A DNA stretch of 64,000 nucleotides, taken from the NCBI GenBank assembly GCA_947570615.1, contig CANOVJ010000003.1, forward strand, positions 62,001 to 126,000, read 5' to 3'. How positions within the stretch are numbered: position 1 is the first letter of the stretch; every line of letters begins with the position of its first letter. Shown piece by piece: positions 27,078 to 38,143 of this stretch. The position numbers were made by a program, and so were the translations under genes. Under the pieces are notes generated by a model. It searched no databases. It saw only the letters and a list, made by a program, of their open reading frames with translations, and was not told the DNA's origin. The DNA comes from an uncultured Lachnospiraceae bacterium. Its GTDB lineage: Bacteria > Bacillota > Clostridia > Lachnospirales > Lachnospiraceae.

Positions 27078-28145
27078 ATGAAAAAAAGCAATATGACCAC
27101 CCTGTGCTATATCGAGAGGGACAACAAATATCTGATGCTGCACAGGGTAGCGAAGAAAAATGATATCAATAAGGACAAATGGATCGGCGTGGGAGGGCAT
27201 CTCGAGGAGGGGGAGAGTCCGGAGGAATGCCTTCTGCGGGAGGTCTGGGAGGAAACGGGGCTTACGCTCACGTCTTACCGCTTCCGGGGGCTTATAACCT
27301 TTTGCATGGATGGCGCTCCCGCGGAATATATGTGCCTGTTTACCGCGGACGGATTTTCGGGAAGAATGCGGGAATGCAGCGAGGGAAAGCTGGAGTGGGT
27401 GGACAGGAAAAAGCTGGAGGGTCTGAATCTCTGGGACGGGGACCGGCTGTTTTTCGATCTGCTGCGCAGAGGAGAGCCCTTCTTTTCCCTGAAATACTGT
27501 TACCGCAGGGACGGCTCCTGGTACCGGGCGGAGCTGAACGGGCGAAGTCTGGAGCTTTTTGACGTCTGCGGGGAGGACGGTGCGCCCACGGGACGGGTGA
27601 AGGAGCGCAGCATGGTACACAGGGACGGAGACCTGCACCGGACGGTACATATGTGGGTGATCAGAAAAAGGGAGGACGGCGGTCTGGATGTTCTCCTGCA
27701 AAAGCGCAGTAAGGACAAGGACTCCTACCCCGGATGCTATGACATTTCCTCAGCGGGCCATGTGCAGGCGGGGGATGATTTTGAGATTTCCGCCCTGCGG
27801 GAGCTGAAGGAGGAGCTGGGGGTCGAGGCCGGCAGGGAGGATCTTACGTTTATCGGCTGGCATGAGGGCTATGCGTCGGACACCTTTCGGGGACAGCCTT
27901 ATAAAAACTGGGAGATCAGCGCCGTGTATCTTTATGATAAGCCCGTTAAGATCAGCGGCCTCACTCTCCAGCGCAGCGAGGTGGAGTCGGCGGTTTTCAT
28001 GGACTATGACGAGATTCTTGCAGGGATGGAGGATGGAAGCCTGAACTGTTGTCTTTACCCGAAAGAATTTCAGATGATCCGAAAGTCCCTGGAGCCGGGG
28101 TATTCTCCGGAGGGCGTGCGGGTCAGGGAGATCAGCAAAATTTAA
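27078..28145 (+). CDS. protein with two tandem Nudix hydrolase domains
   Basis: A 355-residue fusion. The first domain (about 1-150) is MutT/8-oxo-dGTPase-like, with Nudix box GGHLEEGESPEECLLREVWE continuing ETGL. The second (about 160-340) is like the YfcD/isopentenyl-diphosphate-isomerase-type Nudix group (LFDVCGEDGAPTGRV...VHRDGDLHRTVHMWV). Its box is GHVQAGDDFEISALRELKEE followed by LGV. Both boxes keep the REUxEE core, so both can be active. Single-domain versions of both are common; a fusion would couple nucleotide-pool cleaning with another diphosphate hydrolysis. It follows the HExxH gene closely. Confidence 0.85.
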   Translation: MKKSNMTTLCYIERDNKYLMLHRVAKKNDINKDKWIGVGGHLEEGESPEECLLREVWEETGLTLTSYRFRGLITFCMDGAPAEYMCLFTADGFSGRMRECSEGKLEWVDRKKLEGLNLWDGDRLFFDLLRRGEPFFSLKYCYRRDGSWYRAELNGRSLELFDVCGEDGAPTGRVKERSMVHRDGDLHRTVHMWVIRKREDGGLDVLLQKRSKDKDSYPGCYDISSAGHVQAGDDFEISALRELKEELGVEAGREDLTFIGWHEGYASDTFRGQPYKNWEISAVYLYDKPVKISGLTLQRSEVESAVFMDYDEILAGMEDGSLNCCLYPKEFQMIRKSLEPGYSPEGVRVREISKI

Positions 28146-28167
28146 TAAACTGTTCAGATTCCTATAA

Positions 28168-28196
28168 TTGACTTTTGAGTGTGTAAAAGGTAAAGT
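28168..28196 (+). promoter_or_regulatory. probable promoter of the glycosyltransferase gene at 28.2 kb
   Basis: TTGACT (28168-28173) and TAAAGT (28191-28196) with a 17-base spacer, 23 bases after the Nudix stop codon. Confidence 0.45.
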
Positions 28197-28226
28197 CATT
28201 TATTAAGAATTTCCTGCGAGGAGAGT

Positions 28227-29102
28227 GTGGGCGGGAGAAGGCGGATTCCTGTCCCTGAAAAAAATATGGATACAGATACGAAGCAGCCGCTGGTGAGCAT
28301 TATCGTTCCGGTATACAACGGCGAGAGAACCATCGAGAGATGCCTTTGCAGCATCCGAAATCAGAGTTATTCGAATATTGAAGTGATTGTGGTAGACGAC
28401 GGGAGCACGGATCACACGGCAAAGGTGATCAATAAGTACGCCGCCATGGATTCCAGATTCCGTCACATCAGGAAGGAAAACAGCGGCGTCTCCAGGAGCC
28501 GCAACGCAGGGATGGAGGCCGCCCGGGGGGAATATTTCCAGTTCGTGGACGGGGACGACTGGCTGATCAGGGACGCCACCCGGGAATTTGTCAGGATGGC
28601 CCGGACCTATGGCTGCGATCTGGTGATCTCCGACTATTACAGAGTATGGGGAAGGCGAATCCTGGAAAAAGGCTGCATCGACGCGGGTCCTGTGATCACC
28701 AGGGGAAAATTCGCCGAGTACATGATGGAGGCTCCCGCCAACTTTTATTACGGGGTGCTGTGGAACAAATTTTTCAGGGCGGACATTATCCGGAAATTCA
28801 ACCTCACCTGCTCTCCGGAGCTGGACTGGTGCGAGGACTTCCGCTTTAATCTGGAGTATCTGCAGTATGTGGGAAAGGTGGGCGTCATAACCAGACCGCT
28901 CTATTACTATGTGAAAACCAAAGGGAGCCTGGTGGACACCCAGACCGGCTTCCACGAGACCATCCGCACGAAACGGATCCTGTTTTCCTTTTATAAGGAC
29001 CTGTACCGGAGCATTGATCTCTATGAGAAACACAGGCTCCGTATACGGATGTTTTACCTTTCCTTTGCCCATGATAAGGTAAAGCGGGTGAAGTCGGCCT
29101 GA
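28227..29102 (+). CDS. family 2 glycosyltransferase
   Basis: A GT-A fold glycosyltransferase of family 2. The N-terminal VSIIVPVYNGERTIERCL, VIVVDDGSTDHT (first Asp pair) and FVDGDDWL (DxD-type metal and nucleotide-sugar site) are complete. The start is uncertain: the frame opens at GTG 28227 right behind GAGGAGAG, while ATG 28266 sits just before the conserved domain but lacks a good ribosome-binding site. No membrane segment is seen. It is not in a polysaccharide cluster, so acceptor and product are unknown. Confidence 0.88.
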   Translation: MGGRRRIPVPEKNMDTDTKQPLVSIIVPVYNGERTIERCLCSIRNQSYSNIEVIVVDDGSTDHTAKVINKYAAMDSRFRHIRKENSGVSRSRNAGMEAARGEYFQFVDGDDWLIRDATREFVRMARTYGCDLVISDYYRVWGRRILEKGCIDAGPVITRGKFAEYMMEAPANFYYGVLWNKFFRADIIRKFNLTCSPELDWCEDFRFNLEYLQYVGKVGVITRPLYYYVKTKGSLVDTQTGFHETIRTKRILFSFYKDLYRSIDLYEKHRLRIRMFYLSFAHDKVKRVKSA

Positions 29103-29199
29103 CAAACATTTCTGTAAAGAGGAAAAAGCCGAAAATCGTCTGTAGCCTGCCCCGGAGGTAAACTGTCTGCTGATTTCAGCGACGGCGCAGGCCGCCTTT

Positions 29200-29802
29200 T
29201 CAGCCCCGGCGGGGAATTTTCTCACGGATCAATCTATCAAGAATATCGGCGGCCGCCTGAGGGGTCAGATCCGAGGTATCCAGCAGGGTTATCTCCGGCT
29301 CTGTCCTGCAGGCGTTGTCTTTGAGCCAGGCGTTGAAGGACAGGGAGCTTTCGATCCAGCTTTCATCCGCGACCTGTCTTCTGCAGAGCCGCTTTCTCAT
29401 GCGCTCATCGTCGCAGACCACGGCCAGATAGTGGATCTGCGTAAAGAGCTCCCGCTCAGGCTGATTCTCGAACTGCTCGGGGACGGCGCAGCCGCACAGG
29501 ACTATGGGCTTTCCGATCTGGGAAATATTTGCGGCCACCCGCATCCACAGCCTGCGGTAGGCGCAGTAATTGTCCTGGGGCGTGTCGTAGACGGCGTGCC
29601 AGAGCAGGTCGCTTTCCATGACGATGTAGTCATTATCCGGCGGGATATTTTCCGGCCGGGTATTTTTTCGCCGGGAATGTTCCTGTCGGGAATTTTCCCG
29701 TTGAAAATTTTCCCGTTGGAAAAGAACTTCGCAGACCGTGGATTTCCCGGCGCAGGACGCGCCGGTGATGATAAAAAGCGGTTGTCTGTTGGTGGGATTC
29801 AT
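29200..29802 (-). CDS. P-loop NTPase / kinase-like protein with a 5-residue tandem repeat insert
   Basis: A 200-residue AAA/shikimate-kinase-like P-loop protein. Walker A is ITGASCAGKSTVCE (about residues 12-25). Residues ~29-53 are five imperfect copies of a FQREN-like unit encoded by a 15-bp tandem repeat, inserted right after the P-loop helix. The rest (YIVMESDLLWHAVYD, PIVLCGCAVPEQF, VVCDDERMRKRLCRR as a lid region) is well formed. Similar repeat-free Firmicute proteins are annotated as nucleoside or AAA kinases. The ATG overlaps the stop codon of the pseudogene fragment upstream (ATGA at 29799-29802). Confidence 0.75.
   Translation of the reverse strand: MNPTNRQPLFIITGASCAGKSTVCEVLFQRENFQRENSRQEHSRRKNTRPENIPPDNDYIVMESDLLWHAVYDTPQDNYCAYRRLWMRVAANISQIGKPIVLCGCAVPEQFENQPERELFTQIHYLAVVCDDERMRKRLCRRQVADESWIESSLSFNAWLKDNACRTEPEITLLDTSDLTPQAAADILDRLIREKIPRRG
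29642..29716. repeat. 15-bp tandem repeat, about five copies, within the P-loop gene
   Basis: Units beginning GGGATATTTTCCGGC, GGGTATTTTTTCGCC, GGGAATGTTCCTGTC, GGGAATTTTCCCGTT and GAAAATTTTCCCGTT follow each other with a strict 15-base period. Because 15 is a multiple of three, copy-number change would lengthen or shorten the protein by five residues without breaking it. Confidence 0.8.
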
Positions 29803-30219
29803 GCCTGGTTACCTTCCGTTCCGTCTCCGATGAGAACCGTTTTGCAACAGAAAGCAAACCCGTATTTACGGATGTGTTCCGCGGGGATTCCTCCTGCCAC
29901 GAGATTGGCCTGACAGTTCTTCTCCTCAATCTGCAAAAGCGCTTCCCGCACAATATCGAACCGTTCCTTTTCCTCTGAGCTTTGTACTTTAAATTCTATA
30001 ATCACAGCGTCGGGGCCGGAGATGTGATCTGTGGAGGGGTGATACTCCTGACGTCGTCGCTCCATCATGATATCGTATTCTCAGAGGGTTTCATGCTCAT
30101 ATTCAAAGTCTTGCCGAATCTTCCCGGGCGGGTAATCAGAGTCACATCATTATCGGATTCCGCGTATCTGATTTTCAGTATATCCGTTTCAATTCTCAAA
30201 TGCAAGGTATCTTTCGCTC
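29799..30219 (-). pseudogene. remnant of an AAA-ATPase-like / PD-(D/E)XK nuclease protein with the middle deleted
   Basis: Reading the minus strand from about 30219, an N-terminal fragment shows DNDVTLITRPGRFGKTLNMSM. This is the Walker A region of the common 'AAA-ATPase-like' family that carries a C-terminal PD-(D/E)XK nuclease. It stops at a TGA. In another frame sequence continues as EYDIMMERR, then AVIIEFKV (PD-(D/E)XK core) and NLVAGGIPAEHIRKYGFAF, the family C-terminus, ending at 29799. Some 400 residues usually lie between these parts, so the gene has lost its centre. The last 89 codons remain an open frame from ATG 30068. Confidence 0.8.
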
Positions 30220-30244
30220 AAAAAACGGGCAGAATTTTTTTTAC

Positions 30245-30274
30245 TTGACAGTATACCCATATGGGGTATATTAT
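30245..30274 (+). promoter_or_regulatory. promoter of the csoR-copA operon
   Basis: TTGACA (30245-30250) with -10 TATATT (30267-30272, 16-base spacer) or TATTAT (30269-30274, 18-base spacer). The first CsoR-type operator fills the spacer, so the repressor would block polymerase directly. Confidence 0.7.
30252..30270. promoter_or_regulatory. CsoR-type copper operator 1
   Basis: TATACCCATATGGGGTATA is a near-perfect inverted repeat with the ATACCC/GGGTAT arms typical of CsoR sites, placed between the -35 and -10 boxes. Confidence 0.7.
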
Positions 30275-30286
30275 GTATTTACAAAG

Positions 30287-30303
30287 ATACCCGCAGGGGG
30301 TAT
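30287..30303. promoter_or_regulatory. CsoR-type copper operator 2
   Basis: ATACCCGCAGGGGGTAT repeats the same ATACCC/GGGTAT arms 35 bases downstream of operator 1, just after the predicted transcription start. Confidence 0.65.
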
Positions 30304-30361
30304 TGACACCCCGAAAAGGGAGACAATTCATTACTTTCTGTGCCGCCTGTATGGCGGCGGA

Positions 30362-30703
30362 ATGGAGACTGATGTGTCCGAAACAGGAGATACTGTGAGA
30401 GAGGAAAACAGATGTAACTGCTGCCGCACCAAACACACGCCCAGAAGCCAGGGGCAGCAAAAGCAGCTCCAGAACAGGTTGAGCCGCATGATCGGGCAGC
30501 TCAACGGAATCAGCAGAATGCTTGAGGAGAACCGCTACTGCGGCGATATTCTCACCCAGGTAGCGGCGGTGGAAAGCGCGCTGCAGAGCTTCGGCTATAT
30601 TGTTTTGCAGGAGCATCTTGAGACCTGTGTGGAGGAAGAGGTGCAAAAGGGCAACACGCAGATCATGGAGGAGGTCATCGATCTGGTGAAAAAGCTGAAA
30701 TAG
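30362..30703 (+). CDS. csoR: CsoR-type copper-sensing repressor
   Basis: A metal-sensing repressor of the CsoR/RcnR family, four-helix and DNA-binding without a classic HTH. The core RLSRMIGQLNGISRMLEENRYC with following GDIL, and LQEHLETCVEEE, supply the Cys and the His-x3-Cys set that bind Cu(I) in CsoR. The start is ambiguous: ATG 30362 has a poor ribosome-binding site, while GTG 30395 has AGGAGA (30385-30390) and would give 102 residues, the usual length. It is upstream of copA and downstream of two matching operators, so copper should relieve repression of both genes. Confidence 0.9.
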   Translation: METDVSETGDTVREENRCNCCRTKHTPRSQGQQKQLQNRLSRMIGQLNGISRMLEENRYCGDILTQVAAVESALQSFGYIVLQEHLETCVEEEVQKGNTQIMEEVIDLVKKLK

Positions 30704-30784
30704 ACCGGATCTGCGGGTGCGTTCCCCCGGCAATGGAGCTGCGTTGAGCAGAAATCAGGAAGATTTTTCAATTTGAAAAGGAGC

Positions 30785-33442
<2,658 letters not shown>

Positions 33443-33490
33443 GAGGCATGTACAGGAGAATCCGCAAAAAATGATTTACTGATTTTCGGG

Positions 33491-33533
33491 GGCCCCTTTA
33501 CCGTTCAGAAAACGAGCGGTGAAGGGGCCTTTT
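33491..33533. terminator. bidirectional terminator between copA and the DUF362 gene
   Basis: A 16-base stem (33491-33506 GGCCCCTTTACCGTTC with 33514-33529 GAGCGGTGAAGGGGCC, one mismatch zone) lies between two convergent genes. It is followed on the plus strand by TTTTAC and weakly by T on the other. Confidence 0.75.
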
Positions 33534-33560
33534 ACAAAACCGGCACATTTCACCCGTTTC

Positions 33561-35519
<1,959 letters not shown>

Positions 35520-35546
35520 GGCAATAAAAGTCCGTCCCCGCTCAAA

Positions 35547-36170
35547 AGGATTCCTCTTGCCGTCAACATGGGAAACCATGAGTCGGAGGAGAACGGTATG
35601 GACGACCAGTTCGAGAGGCTTTATGAAAATGATCTCCACGACTACTGGTTTGTCAGGGGTGATGCGCTTTTTTATGCGATCAACACCGACAACGGGGAAT
35701 ATGACAGGCACATAAAGGCGCTGGAGAATACAATCCGGGAGCAAAAGCCCCGCTGGATCATCGTGACCATGTACTACTCCATTTTCGGCGGCAGAGAGCG
35801 GAGCGCGGATTCCCCGGTCAGTGAGGCCAGAGCGGCCTGTGCGCAGGCTTTCTCAGATCTGAACGTTGATCTGGTGCTTTCCGGTCATGACCATCTCTAT
35901 GCCAGAACCTTTTATCTGGAAGGAATGCAGAGCACACAAAAGGATGGGGGAGAAAAATCAGCCGGAGAGACACTGTATTTATCCGGCGGAAGCAAATTTT
36001 ATGAGGGGAGCGATGAAAGCTGTCCGTATCTTTCCTTCTCCCAGGAGCCCGGGGAGCCGGTCATCACATTCATTTCCATAGATCCGTCGAGGATTCTGCT
36101 TAAGGCCTGCCGGGTCAGCGACGGGGAGGCGGTGGATCAGTGTGAGATTGTGAAGAAACAGGGGCGGTAG
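35547..36170 (+). pseudogene. metallophosphoesterase (purple acid phosphatase-like), C-terminal fragment
   Basis: About 205 residues match the second half of calcineurin-like/purple acid phosphatases: RIPLAVNMGNHE, ALFYAINTDN, WIIVTMYYSIFGG and VDLVLSGHDHLYART. The metal-binding motifs of the first half (DxH and GDxxD) are absent, since sequence upstream belongs to the rearranged recombinase. ATG 35568 could start translation, but without the first metal site the product should be inactive. A deletion probably joined the two genes. Confidence 0.75.
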
Positions 36171-36193
36171 CCGGGCGTTTGCCGGATGCCCAC

Positions 36194-36232
36194 AAAAAAA
36201 GGACGATGTCACACGACAGAGTCCTTTTTATT
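36194..36232. terminator. small hairpin after the phosphoesterase fragment
   Basis: AAAAAAAGGAC (36194-36204) and GTCCTTTTTATT (36221-36232) form a short stem with A and T tracts on both sides, a possible bidirectional terminator. Confidence 0.55.
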
Positions 36233-36280
36233 GTACACATAATCCTTTATAATAGAGACAGGAAAGAAAAAACGGGAGCA

Positions 36281-36329
36281 ATTTTCCCACCCCCTTTCGG
36301 AAAAATTTTCCCATCCCCTGTGGAAAAAG
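36281..36329. repeat. 24-bp direct repeat, two copies, upstream of the DUF1653 gene
   Basis: ATTTTCCCACCCCCTTTCGG with trailing A's at 36281 is repeated with changes at 36305 (ATTTTCCCATCCCCTGTGG). It lies just upstream of the promoter at 36334-36362 and could be a regulator site. Confidence 0.5.
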
Positions 36330-36333
36330 AAGA

Positions 36334-36362
36334 ATGACAATCGCCGAAACAGGGATTATAAT
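36334..36362 (+). promoter_or_regulatory. promoter of the DUF1653 gene
   Basis: ATGACA (36334-36339) and TATAAT (36357-36362) with a 17-base spacer; the leader would be about 70 nt. Confidence 0.6.
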
Positions 36363-36440
36363 GGAGAGAAGGCGCGGTCTGTGTCCGTGCGGCATTCACA
36401 GACCGGAGGAAGATAAGCCGCTCAGAAAAGGGGAGTAACT

Positions 36441-37073
36441 ATGTCAAATATTCCATCACCCGGGCAGATTTACAGGCACTTTAAGGGGAATCTGTACAGG
36501 ATTGTGACGCTGGCCCAGGAGAGCGAGACAGGGGAAATGCTGGTGATTTATCAGGCTCTGTACGGAAAGTATCAGGTTTACGCCAGAGCTCTTTCCGGGT
36601 TTACGCAAAGGCTGGACCGGCACGAATATCCCGATGCGGAGGCGGAGTTTCGCTTTGAACCCGTAAAAGAGCTGGTGGAAGCGCCGCAGAGACAGGGAGA
36701 GGAGTCTGCTGAGAAAGAGGAGCGCGCCGTGCCCGTCCTTTCACCACAAGAGAGGCCGGAGGAGATACCGCAGACCGGAGGGCAGGAGGATTTCCCGCAG
36801 GAGGAAAGCACTTTTGTGCAGGAGGGGGAAGGGCAGAAGGAATGGGATGTTGACCCGTTGCTGCTGGAATTTCTCGACGCCAGGACCTGTGAGGAGCGTC
36901 TTAAGATCCTCTCGGCATTGCAGCCCCGTATCACAGATTCCATGCTCAACGTGATGGCTGTCGCCGTCGATGTGGAGATCAGGGACGGCGACACGCAGGA
37001 ACGTTTCGATGAGCTGCGGGCATGTCTTTCCACCCGGCAGCGGTATGAGAGCAGAAGCAGTCGATTAAGATAG
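36441..37073 (+). CDS. DUF1653 domain protein with extended C-terminus
   Basis: A 210-residue protein. Residues 1-75 are a DUF1653 domain (IPSPGQIYRHFKGNLYRIV, then MLVIYQALYGKYQVYARAL), a small beta-barrel family. A Glu/Pro/Gln-rich disordered linker (about 80-130) leads to a helical C-terminal domain (about 135-200) that I do not recognise. AAAAGGGGAG before the ATG is a good ribosome-binding site. The function is unknown. Confidence 0.8.
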   Translation: MSNIPSPGQIYRHFKGNLYRIVTLAQESETGEMLVIYQALYGKYQVYARALSGFTQRLDRHEYPDAEAEFRFEPVKELVEAPQRQGEESAEKEERAVPVLSPQERPEEIPQTGGQEDFPQEESTFVQEGEGQKEWDVDPLLLEFLDARTCEERLKILSALQPRITDSMLNVMAVAVDVEIRDGDTQERFDELRACLSTRQRYESRSSRLR

Positions 37074-37145
37074 AATGCAGGCTGTTTTCCTTAAATGCCG
37101 TCCGGGAGAAGCTATATCAACAAAAGGCAGGAAGGGAGAACGGCT

Positions 37146-38078
37146 ATGTCATTTGAAATGGAAAACAGGCTGGTCATAGGGGTATCCTCGCGGGCTCTCT
37201 TTGACCTCACCGTTGAAAACGAAATTTTCCGCACACAGGGCGTGGATGCCTATTGCAGATATCAGGTGGAGCATGAAAAGGAGCTTTTAAAGCCGGGAAA
37301 CGGATTTGGGCTGATCGAGGCGCTTTTAAATATCAACAAGCTTCCCGGTCAGGAGGGGCGGGTGGAGGTGATCATCATGTCCCACAACAGCCCGGACACC
37401 TCCCTGCGGGTGTTTGCCTCCATTGCCCATTACGGTCTGGACATTTCCCGGGCCGTCCTCGCCAGCGGGGCTTCGCTGACGCCCTATCTGGAGGCGTTCC
37501 ACACGGATCTGTACCTGTCGGCGGATGAGGAGGATGTACAGTCGGCCATCGACTGTGGAATTGCGGCGGGGATCATCTGCTGCGATGAGATCAGAACCTA
37601 TGACCGGGAGCGGGAGATTTCCCAGATCAGGATCGCCTTTGACGGGGATGCGGTGCTCTTTTCCGACGAGTCTGAGCAGATTTTCCGGGAAAGGGGGCTG
37701 GAGGCCTTCGAGGAGAATGAACGCATCCAGGCGGAGAATCCGCTCAGGCAGGGGCCCTTTGCCAGGTTTCTCAAGACCATCTCCGATATACAGCGGGAGT
37801 TCGCGCCGGAACAGGCCCCCATTCGTACGGCGCTGGTGACGGCCAGAAGCGCTCCCGCCCACGAGCGCGTGATCCGCACGCTGCGGGCATGGAATGTGCG
37901 GATTGACGAGGCCTTTTTTCTGGGGGGCATCACCAAGCGGGACGTGTTGAAGGCCTTTGGCGCACATATCTTTTTTGACGATCAGGCGGTACATACCGCG
38001 CCCGCCTCCCAGGTGGTTCCCTCCGCGCGCGTGCCCTACAAGCAGAAGGCGCTCCCGGAGCGCGTGCGGGATCCGTAA
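37146..38078 (+). CDS. 5'-nucleotidase (cytosolic 5'-nucleotidase 1-like family)
   Basis: A 310-residue protein of the bacterial 5'-nucleotidase family related to eukaryotic cN-I. It has VIGVSSRALFDLTVEN near the start (DLT in place of a typical HAD DxD/DxT), IMSHNSPDTSLRVF and IAFDGDAVLFSDESE with the acidic HAD-type motif. The C-terminal FLGGITKRDVLKAFGAHIFFDDQ is characteristic. The start is ATG 37146 after GGAAGGGAG. The reaction is dephosphorylation of nucleoside monophosphates. It is followed 65 bases later by the SfsA-MutY gene. Confidence 0.88.
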   Translation: MSFEMENRLVIGVSSRALFDLTVENEIFRTQGVDAYCRYQVEHEKELLKPGNGFGLIEALLNINKLPGQEGRVEVIIMSHNSPDTSLRVFASIAHYGLDISRAVLASGASLTPYLEAFHTDLYLSADEEDVQSAIDCGIAAGIICCDEIRTYDREREISQIRIAFDGDAVLFSDESEQIFRERGLEAFEENERIQAENPLRQGPFARFLKTISDIQREFAPEQAPIRTALVTARSAPAHERVIRTLRAWNVRIDEAFFLGGITKRDVLKAFGAHIFFDDQAVHTAPASQVVPSARVPYKQKALPERVRDP

Positions 38079-38143
38079 GAGGCAACTCTGCGGACCGGGG
38101 AGAAGCGCTGCCTGGAAAAAGGACTGCGAAATACGAGGTAAAG

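Noticed and set aside
29633..29953. Lys/Gly/Pro-rich frame overlapping the 15-bp repeat
   Set aside because: It is a second frame through the repeat of the P-loop gene; it does not resemble a protein family.
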